A DNA stretch of 64,000 nt from Marasmitruncus massiliensis. GTDB lineage: Bacteria; Bacillota; Clostridia; Oscillospirales; Ruminococcaceae. The stretch's first letter is position 1; every line of letters begins with the position of its first letter. The notes beneath the pieces are model-generated. The model was not told the DNA's origin, did not search any database, and saw nothing but the letters and a program-made list of their open reading frames with translations. A program made the position numbers and the translations under genes. Positions 33,142 through 40,362 of this stretch are shown here, in pieces. The DNA lies in the NCBI RefSeq assembly GCF_900186535.1, contig NZ_FYDE01000004.1, forward strand, positions 310,001 through 374,000, given 5' to 3'.

Positions 33142-33170
33142 TTTACAGTTACGCCCTGGTGATGTATAAT
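33142..33170 (+). promoter_or_regulatory. Promoter of the SGNH hydrolase operon
   Basis: TTTACA (33142-33147) and TATAAT (33165-33170) with a 17-base spacer, 58 bases before the start codon. Confidence 0.65.
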
Positions 33171-33227
33171 AAGGGCTGTCCAAACAGCCAACAGGATCTG
33201 CGGACGATACCGCTTTAGGAGTTTGCT

Positions 33228-34181
33228 ATGTCTTATAATAAATCAATGAAAATCAACCGAAAACGTAGAAAAAACTCGGTTTTACCGGTCTTTCTGTTGC
33301 TGCTGGTCGCTCTTGCAGTTTCCCTTGCGATTGCCGGTGTCTGGCAGGCGGCAACAGGAGAAGCACATGCGTCTTCTGCGGAAAGTTCATCCTCACAGCC
33401 GTCTTCAGAGGCGGCCTCTTCTGTTTCTGAGCCATTGGAATCCTCCTCCGTACCGATATCGCAGCCGGAACCGGAAACCGAACCGGCATTTGAACCGGTT
33501 CAGGGAATAGTCCCTAAGACGGAGCGAATCGACAATCATTATTTTGACGATGCGGTGTTTGTAGGGGATTCTATTACGACCGGAATTGAACTTTACGGAA
33601 TGATGGAGAACACCGATGTGCTGGCCGGCACGGGAGTAAACCTTTTGACCGTTTATACCGCGCAGGTGGTAAAGCTGGATGATGGCAGCCGGATCACCAT
33701 CATGGATGGGCTGAAGAATAAACAGTATAGCAAGGTTTATATCATGCTCGGCGGAAACGAAGTACGCGATGAGGCTAAAGAGCAGTTTATTAAGAACTAT
33801 TCCAGGGTCATCGACGACATTCGCAAGCTTCAGCCAGACGCAACACTTTATATCCAGTCAATTACGCCGGTTACGAAAGTGAATAACTACAAAATGGATA
33901 ACCAGCGGATTGATGAGTTTAATGAGGCGCTATTAAATTTATGTTTGGAAAAGGACGCTTATTATCTGAATGTTGCCGAATGCATGAAGGATGAAAATGG
34001 AATGCTGCCGGATGCGGCTTCTCCGGCTGACGGAATGCACTTCGGGCCGGAATATTATAATAAGTGGTTTGATTATTTAATGGAGCACACGGTTACCCGA
34101 AGTGATAAAGATCACACGGATGACAGTTCTTCCGCGATCGAAACCGCGTCCTCTACGAAAGAACAAGATCAAAAAGCATAA
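33228..34181 (+). CDS. Membrane-anchored SGNH/GDSL-family hydrolase
   Basis: 317 residues. A basic N-terminus (NRKRRK) is followed by a membrane helix (residues 17-39), then a Ser/Glu/Pro-rich linker (about 48-95) and an extracellular SGNH domain. Catalytic blocks are present: FVGDSITTG with the nucleophile Ser115, MLGGNEV (block III Asn) and ADGMHFG (Asp and His of block V). Such enzymes remove or transfer acyl groups on surface glycans. A further Ser-rich tail follows. It is paired with the DUF4358 lipoprotein gene 13 bases downstream, a combination seen in Clostridia next to acyltransferases, though none is present here. Confidence 0.85.
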   Translation: MSYNKSMKINRKRRKNSVLPVFLLLLVALAVSLAIAGVWQAATGEAHASSAESSSSQPSSEAASSVSEPLESSSVPISQPEPETEPAFEPVQGIVPKTERIDNHYFDDAVFVGDSITTGIELYGMMENTDVLAGTGVNLLTVYTAQVVKLDDGSRITIMDGLKNKQYSKVYIMLGGNEVRDEAKEQFIKNYSRVIDDIRKLQPDATLYIQSITPVTKVNNYKMDNQRIDEFNEALLNLCLEKDAYYLNVAECMKDENGMLPDAASPADGMHFGPEYYNKWFDYLMEHTVTRSDKDHTDDSSSAIETASSTKEQDQKA

Positions 34182-34194
34182 GGAGAATTGAAAA

Positions 34195-34665
34195 ATGAAA
34201 AAACTAGTGGCTGGTGTATTGGCTGCTGTGGCTTGCATGATGATGTTTTCTGCCTGTGGAAAAGGCAGCACCCAGAAAGAGCCGGCGACTGCCGATGTGG
34301 CAAAGGCGGTAGTGGATCAGCTTACTTTCCGTGACGAGCTGATGGTGCTGGATGATAAGCAGGTGGATGTGATCTATCGGCTGGAAGAAGACAAAATTGC
34401 CGAAAAGACCTGCTATGTAAGCGGTTCGCGCGCAACAGCTGAAGAGGTGTCCGTTTTTAAGGTGAAAGATACCGCTGATGTCCAGATGGTGAAAGACGCA
34501 ATTGAGGAACGAATTGAAGACCAAAAAATAGCCTATGAAAATTATGTCCCCGAAGAGATGGTCAAAATCAATGGCGCAGTGACATATCAGCAGGGAAACT
34601 ATGTGATTCTGGTAATGGCTGATGATACTTCTTCAGTGGAAGACATTTTTAAGAAGCAATTTTGA
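34195..34665 (+). CDS. DUF4358-family lipoprotein
   Basis: 156 residues with a lipoprotein signal: VLAAVACMMMFSACGKG, the lipobox ending in Cys21. The mature part contains VDQLTFRDELMVLDDKQVDV, which marks DUF4358, and FKVKDTADVQMVKDAIEERI. Function unknown; the family often accompanies SGNH hydrolases and polysaccharide O-acyltransferases, so a partner role for the preceding enzyme at the outer membrane face is likely. RBS AAGGAG. Confidence 0.85.
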   Translation: MKKLVAGVLAAVACMMMFSACGKGSTQKEPATADVAKAVVDQLTFRDELMVLDDKQVDVIYRLEEDKIAEKTCYVSGSRATAEEVSVFKVKDTADVQMVKDAIEERIEDQKIAYENYVPEEMVKINGAVTYQQGNYVILVMADDTSSVEDIFKKQF

Positions 34666-34681
34666 AGGTTCAACCTATCCT

Positions 34682-34709
34682 AACGCCGGATTGATTCCGG
34701 CGTTTTTTC
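34682..34709 (+). terminator. Terminator of the SGNH-DUF4358 operon
   Basis: AACGCCGGA / TCCGGCGTT followed by TTTTTCTTTT. Confidence 0.9.
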
Positions 34710-34809
34710 TTTTAATTTCTGGTATTTTGCCTGATTCCACTGTATTTGACCAATTAAAACGATTTTGGTCGTTTATAGATAATTATTGCAGAATATCTAT
34801 GAAATACGC

Positions 34810-34837
34810 TTGCATTCAGATGATTATATGCTATAAT
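34810..34837 (+). promoter_or_regulatory. corA promoter
   Basis: TTGCAT (34810-34815) and TATAAT (34832-34837), 16-base spacer. Transcription would begin near 34844, giving a leader of about 180 bases before corA. A 5' hairpin (AGGCG 34843-34847 / CGCCT 34874-34878 enclosing ATGGGA/TCCCAT) sits at the predicted RNA start. Confidence 0.65.
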
Positions 34838-34902
34838 AAATAAGGCGTATATGGGAATGCTCCCATTATAAAGCGCCTCATTTAAATTTTGGAGGTGTAG
34901 AT

Positions 34903-34992
34903 GTGAACCCTGACCCGGGAAGTATAAATGCTCCCAGTACGATCAGATTTAGTCAAAAATTCAATATGGGCAGGGGATTCGTCACACCGTAG
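34903..34992 (+). CDS. Putative 29-residue leader peptide of corA (MNPDP start)
   Basis: GTG 34903 follows a strong GGAGG (34891-34895) by seven bases and opens a 29-codon frame ending TAG 34990-34992. The peptide starts Met-Asn-Pro-Asp-Pro-Gly-Ser and ends GRGFVTP. A Pro/acidic start of this type in E. coli MgtL (MEPDP) destabilises the translating ribosome when magnesium is low. Its last seven codons overlap the first arm of the antisequestering hairpin in front of corA. Alternatively the frame is fortuitous, but the ribosome binding site, position and sequence all argue for a regulatory uORF. An ATG-TGA minimal ORF overlaps at 34901. Confidence 0.6.
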   Translation: MNPDPGSINAPSTIRFSQKFNMGRGFVTP

Positions 34993-35015
34993 CACCATCC
35001 CCTGCGAAAGGGGAT
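34970..35015 (+). promoter_or_regulatory. Mutually exclusive hairpins controlling the corA ribosome binding site
   Basis: Arm 1 GCAGGGGAT (34970-34978) can pair with arm 2 ATCCCCTGC (34997-35005) over nine bases. Arm 2 can instead pair through ATCCCC (34997-35002) with arm 3 GGGGAT (35010-35015). Arm 3 contains the corA Shine-Dalgarno AAAGGGG (35007-35013), nine bases before ATG 35023. Arm 1 lies in the end of the leader ORF, whose stop falls in the loop between arms 1 and 2. Translation to the stop would mask arm 1 and close the sequestering hairpin. Confidence 0.6.
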
Positions 35016-35022
35016 AAGTGCG

Positions 35023-35958
35023 ATGCTTAACTTTTATAAAACTGTTGACAATCGTATTATCAGAATCGACGCGCCGGAACCTGGCTGCTGGATATCGGTC
35101 GTCAGTCCCGTAGAATCGGAGGTAGCATTTTTAACCAAAGATTTGGGGGTAGAAGCCGATTTTGTCCGTGCTGCCCTTGATGAAGAGGAAAGCTCCCGTA
35201 TCGAAACGGAAAACGGCCAGACGCTGGTGATTATCGACTATCCGTCTGCCGAGGAACAAGCGGATGAAAACAAAACGATTTTATATACGACGCTTCCAAT
35301 GGGCATTATTATGACGCGTGACTATGTGATTACGGTTTGCATTGAGGATAATCTAACGATTGAGGACATGGCACAGGGCCGGGTAAAAGCTCTGCAAACC
35401 TCTTTGAAAACCCGTTTTCTATTATTAACGCTGTTAAAAATCGCTACAAGGTTTCTGCAATACCTCAAGCAGATCGATAAGATTTCTTCATCCACCGAGC
35501 AGCGGCTGCATCAGTCGATGCGGAATAAAGAATTGATTCAGTTGCTTGGACTGGAAAAATCGCTTGTTTATTTTTCTACTTCGCTGAAATCGGATGAAGT
35601 AACACTTGAAAAAATCCTGCGCGGAAGGATCATCAAACTCTATGAAGAGGATGAGGATTTGCTGGAGGATGTGCTGATCGAGATTAAGCAGGCAATTGAA
35701 ATGTGCAACATCTATTCAGGTATTTTGTCAGGTATGATGGATGCCTTCGCGTCGGTTATTTCCAACAATCTGAATATTGTCATGAAGGTATTGACCTGCA
35801 TCACAATCATTATGGCAATTCCGACCATGATATTCAGTTTCTACGGAATGAACGTTTCCAGCCTGCCTTTTGCAAACACGTGGTTTCCATTGGTGCTTTC
35901 CATCGCGGCATCGGCTATCGCAACGGTGATTCTGATGAAAAAAGATATGTTTCATTGA
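35023..35958 (+). CDS. corA: CorA-family magnesium transporter
   Basis: 311 residues, the normal length for Gram-positive CorA, a homopentameric channel for magnesium (sometimes cobalt or nickel). The cytoplasmic N-domain is followed by a long helix and two C-terminal membrane helices; the signature FYGMNV lies at the end of the first (LTCITIIMAIPTMIFSFYGMN), and the acidic/polar outer loop SSLPFANTW precedes the last helix. The tail KKDMFH is basic. The gene is monocistronic, with a complex leader containing a uORF and competing hairpins, and a terminator right after it. Confidence 0.95.
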   Translation: MLNFYKTVDNRIIRIDAPEPGCWISVVSPVESEVAFLTKDLGVEADFVRAALDEEESSRIETENGQTLVIIDYPSAEEQADENKTILYTTLPMGIIMTRDYVITVCIEDNLTIEDMAQGRVKALQTSLKTRFLLLTLLKIATRFLQYLKQIDKISSSTEQRLHQSMRNKELIQLLGLEKSLVYFSTSLKSDEVTLEKILRGRIIKLYEEDEDLLEDVLIEIKQAIEMCNIYSGILSGMMDAFASVISNNLNIVMKVLTCITIIMAIPTMIFSFYGMNVSSLPFANTWFPLVLSIAASAIATVILMKKDMFH

Positions 35959-35985
35959 TCTACCGCTAAGAATTGACAGTTCATT

Positions 35986-36014
35986 AAAAACGCCCGCGAT
36001 ATGCGGGCGTTTTT
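35986..36014 (+). terminator. corA terminator
   Basis: AAAAACGCCCGC / GCGGGCGTTTTT. Confidence 0.9.
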
Positions 36015-36142
36015 AATTCGTAGTGGGAAGCGATGCAAAATCGGAGGATTTTGCACGCGTACTACACAATAAGATTTCTGAGTTGCGGGGTTGCATAAAA
36101 GTTCGGAGACGGTGTTTCAGTGGCTGTAAGGGGATTATCAAA

Positions 36143-37030
36143 ATGGAAATCAAAGCCTGCCGGTTATGTCCGCGGGAATGCGGTGCGAATCGCTCAAAGG
36201 GGCTGGGTGCCTGCGGGGGAGGCTCTTTTGTAAAAGTGGCAAAAGCCGCATTGCATCAATGGGAAGAACCATGCATCAGCGGAAGTAACGGCTCTGGGAC
36301 AGTCTTCTTTTCCGGATGCCCCCTGCGCTGTTGTTTCTGTCAAAATTATCAATTAAGTGCGCAGAACTTTGGAAAAGAAATCACTACGCAGCGGTTAGCG
36401 GATATCTTTTTAGAGCTACAGGATCAGGGCGCGCATAATATCAATCTCGTAAATCCGACTCATTATGTCCCATGGATCATTGAGGCGCTTGGGATCGTCA
36501 AACACAGGCTGCATCTGCCAGTGGTATATAATTCAGGCGGGTATGAGCGCTGCGAAACATTGCGCATGCTGGACGGCCTGGTAGATATCTATCTACCAGA
36601 TTTGAAATTTGCGGAGTCTGACAGGTCAAAACGTTATGCGGGAGCGCCGGATTACTTCGATGTGGCAACCTCCGCAATTCTGGAAATGTACCGTCAGGTG
36701 GGCAAAATTGCTTTCGATCAGGATGGTTTGCTGAAGAAAGGCCTCATTATACGGCATCTTGTATTGCCAAAGGGCAGATTTGACTCTGTGGCTGTTTTGA
36801 CATGGATTGCACAAAATCTGCCGAAGGAAAAGATTTTGCTTAGTCTTATGAGCCAATTTACGCCGTTTTACCGTTGCGCAGAGTTTCCGGAAATCAACCG
36901 CCGGATCAGTACATTTGAATACAACCATGTGTTGTCAAAAGCGCAGGAGCTGGGCCTGAAAGGATATATGCAGGAAAAAAGCTCTGCAAAAGAGGAATAT
37001 ACGCCTCTGTTTGATTTAAGCGGAGTATGA
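36143..37030 (+). CDS. PflX-like radical SAM protein
   Basis: 295 residues. The radical SAM motif CxxxCxxC is SGCPLRCCFC (Cys59, Cys63, Cys66). An N-terminal cysteine motif (CRLCPRECGANRSKGLGACG) resembles that of the uncharacterised pyruvate-formate-lyase-activating-enzyme-like family PflX. NLVNPTHYVPWIIEAL and PDLKF are typical of that family. Substrate unknown; no glycyl radical enzyme is adjacent. I start at ATG 36143, after AAGGGG; the frame runs 40 codons further upstream, but these are not family-like. Its end overlaps the convergent small membrane protein gene by 15 bases. Confidence 0.85.
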   Translation: MEIKACRLCPRECGANRSKGLGACGGGSFVKVAKAALHQWEEPCISGSNGSGTVFFSGCPLRCCFCQNYQLSAQNFGKEITTQRLADIFLELQDQGAHNINLVNPTHYVPWIIEALGIVKHRLHLPVVYNSGGYERCETLRMLDGLVDIYLPDLKFAESDRSKRYAGAPDYFDVATSAILEMYRQVGKIAFDQDGLLKKGLIIRHLVLPKGRFDSVAVLTWIAQNLPKEKILLSLMSQFTPFYRCAEFPEINRRISTFEYNHVLSKAQELGLKGYMQEKSSAKEEYTPLFDLSGV

Positions 37031-37267
37031 CTGTGCAATCTTGCCTACAGGCATTGGAGCGGGTTTTCTGCGCCTGAACATACACCGCCGCTTTTTACTG
37101 AGCCTTTGCAGGAATATAGACAGACATTCAAATAAAGCGGCTTGCGCACAGAATTGATAGAAGCCGATACTGTCCGTTTCAAATGCGCCTGCTGTTCCAA
37201 TCATAAAAAGTACACTGACTATTGAAAGCGCCTGTAAGAGAAAGCGGGTACGAAAATAAACTGCCAT
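37016..37267 (-). CDS. Small membrane protein, divergent from an S24-type repressor
   Basis: 83 residues from ATG 37267: MAVYFRTRFLLQALSIVSVL and a second hydrophobic stretch (FYQFCAQAALFECLSIFLQR), ending with a very basic tail (KKRRCMFRRRKPAP). The ribosome binding site (GGTGA) is weak. Two short helices and a cationic end recall small stress or toxin-like membrane proteins, but no family is recognised. It is transcribed from a promoter containing an ACAAC-N8-GTTGT palindrome, divergent from the LexA-like repressor, which probably controls it. Confidence 0.55.
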   Translation of the reverse strand: MAVYFRTRFLLQALSIVSVLFMIGTAGAFETDSIGFYQFCAQAALFECLSIFLQRLSKKRRCMFRRRKPAPMPVGKIAQSYSA

Positions 37268-37336
37268 AATATTCACCACTTTGATGTTTTTATAGAACCT
37301 TGAGAGCGGTTCATTCAAATATGTTTTACTGCTTAT

Positions 37337-37365
37337 ACTATACAACAACCTATTGTAGTTGTCAA
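37337..37365 (-). promoter_or_regulatory. Promoter and operator of the small membrane protein
   Basis: Reverse strand TTGACA (37360-37365) and TATAGT (37337-37342), 17-base spacer. The spacer contains ACAAC (37345-37349) and GTTGT (37358-37362), an inverted repeat suited to an XRE repressor. Confidence 0.6.
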
Positions 37366-37399
37366 TGCTTTTTTCACAACAAAATAGTTTGAAACAGTC

Positions 37400-37429
37400 T
37401 TGACATGTAACAACCAAAAGAAGTATAAT
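37400..37429 (+). promoter_or_regulatory. Promoter of the S24-type repressor
   Basis: TTGACA (37400-37405) and TATAAT (37424-37429), 18-base spacer containing one more ACAAC half-site, which suggests autoregulation. Confidence 0.6.
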
Positions 37430-37524
37430 ATTTTCAAATTAGTGTATGAAATCTATATATTTTTATCATTACAAGCCGATTCTGCATGGATGGGCATTCA
37501 GATGGAAACCACGGAGGATAAGCG

Positions 37525-38136
37525 ATGTTTTCAGATCGATTAAAGGCGCTTCGGAAGAGCTGTAAGATGTCCCAGGGGTCTTTGGCTTCGGAATTGGGAA
37601 TCAGCCAGCAGGCGGTCGGCAAATGGGAAACCGGACGATCAACCCCCGATCCAGTCACGCTAAAGGCGATTGCGGATATTTTTCATGTCAGTGCGGATTT
37701 CCTGCTCGGGAGAGAAGAGGTTTCCATTAAGGTGCAGGCCGGCAGCTCTGCCGGCGAAGTGCAGGTGCCTGTTCTTGGCAGAGTAAAGGCCGGATACGGG
37801 GCATTGGCATTTCAGGAGGACTATGGCACAGAGCCTGCTAATGTCGGCCGCCCGTCGGATTATTTCTATTTGATTGTCCATGGCGACAGTATGGAACCGC
37901 GCATTCACAGCGGTGATTTGGCACTTGTTCACAAACAGCAGAATGTGGAAAGCGGGGAACTGGCAGTAGTGCTGGTTGATGGCGAAGAGGGGACACTAAA
38001 GCGTGTGATTAAAAAGGAAGGCGCAGTGATTCTGCAGCCCTTCAATCAGTCCTATCAACCCCAGATTTTTATGGGGGAAGAAATTGAACAGCTAATAATT
38101 GTCGGGAAAGTCGTGGAAACAAAAACAAAATGGTAA
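37525..38136 (+). CDS. XRE-family repressor with S24 (LexA/CI-type) autoprotease domain
   Basis: 203 residues. The N-terminal XRE helix-turn-helix (SQGSLASELGISQQAVGKWE) is followed by an S24 peptidase domain: self-cleavage site Ala89-Gly90 in GRVKAGYG, nucleophile Ser122 in HGDSMEP and general base Lys159 in GTLKRV. All key residues are present, so it should cleave itself when RecA is activated, as phage CI and HdiR-type repressors do. Canonical LexA has a different winged helix-turn-helix, so this is not the main SOS repressor. Start ATG 37525 with GGAGG upstream. The likely target is the divergent small membrane protein; no prophage genes are present. Confidence 0.9.
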   Translation: MFSDRLKALRKSCKMSQGSLASELGISQQAVGKWETGRSTPDPVTLKAIADIFHVSADFLLGREEVSIKVQAGSSAGEVQVPVLGRVKAGYGALAFQEDYGTEPANVGRPSDYFYLIVHGDSMEPRIHSGDLALVHKQQNVESGELAVVLVDGEEGTLKRVIKKEGAVILQPFNQSYQPQIFMGEEIEQLIIVGKVVETKTKW

Positions 38137-38151
38137 TGCCTTAACTAAATT

Positions 38152-38194
38152 AAGCCCGCAGTCAGTATAAAAGCTGACTGCGGGCTTGTTTTTT
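38152..38194 (+). terminator. Terminator of the S24-type repressor
   Basis: AAGCCCGCAGTCAG / CTGACTGCGGGCTT followed by GTTTTTT. Confidence 0.9.
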
Positions 38195-38213
38195 CATCCG
38201 GTAATCAGAGTTT

Positions 38214-38242
38214 AAAAAGCGCCGCCCAATGGGCGGCGCTTT
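38214..38242 (-). terminator. rny terminator
   Basis: Reverse strand AAAGCGCCGCCC ATT GGGCGGCGCTTTTT, five bases after the rny stop. Confidence 0.85.
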
Positions 38243-38247
38243 GCATA

Positions 38248-39804
38248 TCATTTTGCGTATTCAATAGCACGGTTCTCACGAATGCAATGGACCTTAATCT
38301 GTCCGGGATAATCCAGTTCATTTTCAATTTTCTTGACAATTTCACGTGCAACAATGGCCATCTGGTCGTCAGATACCACATCAGGCTTCAGCATAATGCG
38401 AATTTCACGGCCGGCCTGGATTGCGTAGCATTTCTCCACACCCTCGAAAGTGTTCGCAATTTCTTCGAGTTTTTCAAGGCGTTTGATATAATTTTCAAGG
38501 TTTTCCCGGCGTGCACCGGGGCGGGCTGCCGAAATGGCATCTGCGGCCTGTACAAGACAAGCGACGATTGTTTTCGGCTCGACGTCATTGTGATGTGCCT
38601 CAATGGCATGAATAATTTCAGGATTTTCCTTGTATTTTCTGGCAAGATCGACACCGATCTGGACATGAGATCCCTCAATTTCGTGTGTCATTGATTTTCC
38701 GATATCGTGAATCAGCCCGGCACGGCGTGCCTGCGTTTCATCTGCCCCCAGCTCTGCCGCCATCATACCGGCAAGCTGAGAAACTTCAATGGAATGGCTA
38801 AGTACGTTCTGCCCATAACTGGAGCGGTAACGCATACGGCCAAGCAGTTTGACAAGTTCAGGATGCATACTGTGAACACCGCATTCCATGACAGCGCGTT
38901 CACCGTCCTGCTTAATCTTGTTCTCAATTTCCCGGCGGGCCTTTTCCACTGTTTCCTCAATGCGGGCGGGATGAATACGCCCGTCCTGAATCAGACGCTC
39001 CAACGCTACCCTCGCAACCTCGCGTTTGACAGCGTCGTGGCTGGAAAGCGTAATAGCTTCAGGGGTATCGTCGATGATCAGGTCTACGCCCGTAAGGGTT
39101 TCCAGCGTACGGATATTGCGGCCCTCGCGGCCGATAATCCGTCCCTTCATTTCATCACTCGGCAGCGGAACAACAGAAACGGTAATCTCCGCCACATAAT
39201 CGGCGGCACAGCGCCCGATCGCTGCGGAAATAATTTCGCGGGCTTTCTGGTCGGATTCATCTTTGAGCTGCATTTCAAACTGGTTGATTTTCAGCGCTTT
39301 TTCATGTGTTAATTCGCCCTCCAGATTTGCGAGCAGATAATTTTTTGCCTGTTCGGCAGTAAATCCTGAAATTTTTTCGAGCATGTCAAACTGATGTGTT
39401 TTTACCTGTTCGGCTTCCTGCAGTTTGACATCGGCCTCTTTGATCTTGTTTTGCAGGGCTTCTTCTTTTTTCTCCAGATTATCAAGTTTTCTGTCAACGG
39501 ATTCCTCTTTTTGCTGAATACGGCGTTCCAGACGCGAAACCTCCGAACGTCGCTCTTTCAGCTCCTTTTCGGAATCCTGTTTCAGTTTGTAAATTTCGTC
39601 CTTTGCTTCAATAATAGCCTCTTTTTTCTTTGTCTCCGAGGATTTAATTGCGTCGCTGATGAGTCTTTTTGCTTCTTCTTCGGCAGAACCAAGAACGGCT
39701 TCCGCCGATTTTTTTCTGTACTCCACTCCAAGGAAAAACGCTATGACAGCACCAACCAAAAACGCAACAATCACACAGATAACGAATGTGACTGTTCCTG
39801 GCAT
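38248..39804 (-). CDS. rny: Ribonuclease Y
   Basis: 518 residues, the usual length. An N-terminal membrane helix ([20 protein letters not shown]) anchors it, followed by a long coiled coil (about 40-170), a KH RNA-binding domain ([20 protein letters not shown]) and an HD hydrolase domain with [16 protein letters not shown] and EAHHNDV. RNase Y starts the decay of most mRNAs in Gram-positives. It is monocistronic here. Confidence 0.95.
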   Translation of the reverse strand: MPGTVTFVICVIVAFLVGAVIAFFLGVEYRKKSAEAVLGSAEEEAKRLISDAIKSSETKKKEAIIEAKDEIYKLKQDSEKELKERRSEVSRLERRIQQKEESVDRKLDNLEKKEEALQNKIKEADVKLQEAEQVKTHQFDMLEKISGFTAEQAKNYLLANLEGELTHEKALKINQFEMQLKDESDQKAREIISAAIGRCAADYVAEITVSVVPLPSDEMKGRIIGREGRNIRTLETLTGVDLIIDDTPEAITLSSHDAVKREVARVALERLIQDGRIHPARIEETVEKARREIENKIKQDGERAVMECGVHSMHPELVKLLGRMRYRSSYGQNVLSHSIEVSQLAGMMAAELGADETQARRAGLIHDIGKSMTHEIEGSHVQIGVDLARKYKENPEIIHAIEAHHNDVEPKTIVACLVQAADAISAARPGARRENLENYIKRLEKLEEIANTFEGVEKCYAIQAGREIRIMLKPDVVSDDQMAIVAREIVKKIENELDYPGQIKVHCIRENRAIEYAK

Positions 39805-40034
39805 GAGTTAGAATAACCTCCTTCATTATGCAATTATCAATGTCCGCATTCCGGATACCGCGAAGGAAGCCGGAAAGAATATTTTCAGGCGCACCCATGA
39901 ACCTATAAATCGATCTATAAATGTTCGTGAAGTCTATCTATAAAAAAATTTACAAATTATGAAGTGCCATAAAACATACTGCATGACACTCCTATTTTAT
40001 ATGGATTATGTATAGTTGTCAAGAAATTTTCTTG
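39805..40034. other. Divergent promoter region between rny and thrS
   Basis: No gene. AT-rich, with repeated ATCTATAAA elements around 39910-39950. It should contain the rny promoter, which I could not fix. Confidence 0.5.
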
Positions 40035-40063
40035 TTGACAACAAACCAGAGCGGTGTTAGTAT
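40035..40063 (+). promoter_or_regulatory. thrS promoter
   Basis: TTGACA (40035-40040) and TAGTAT (40058-40063), 17-base spacer, directly before the T-box. Confidence 0.6.
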
Positions 40064-40074
40064 CTAATATAGAA

Positions 40075-40325
40075 GATTAATACCGCAAAAATGCGATGAC
40101 AGGGAATGCTGCCTGGCCAGATGCACCGCAGAGAGGCGCGCAAAAGCTGAAAGCGTGCTGTGCAGAACCCCGCAGAGACCGTCCCTTGAGCGTGTGCGAT
40201 GAGCATGACGGCTGATCCCGTTACAGATCAACGAGTGGTGCGCGGCTATGCGTACAATTCGGGTGGAACCGTGGAGTTTTTGACTTCATCCCGTATGTAA
40301 TTGCGGGATGAAGTCTTTTTATTTG
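40075..40325 (+). promoter_or_regulatory. T-box riboswitch of thrS
   Basis: A structured leader of about 250 bases containing the T-box sequence GGGTGGAACCG (40261-40271) and a terminator (GACTTCATCCCG 40282-40293 / CGGGATGAAGTC 40304-40315, then T run). Uncharged tRNA-Thr pairing to the specifier and the T-box bulge would stabilise the antiterminator. A threonine codon ACC occurs in the stem I region near 40124, but I could not confirm it as the specifier. Confidence 0.9.
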
Positions 40326-40362
40326 GATTCGTTCAGAATCAAATCGGAAAGGAAGTTGTCTT

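Noticed and set aside
34840-35022. M-box (ykoK) magnesium riboswitch before corA
   Set aside because: The leader is short and lacks the conserved M-box blocks as I know them; the uORF plus competing hairpins explain the sequence better.
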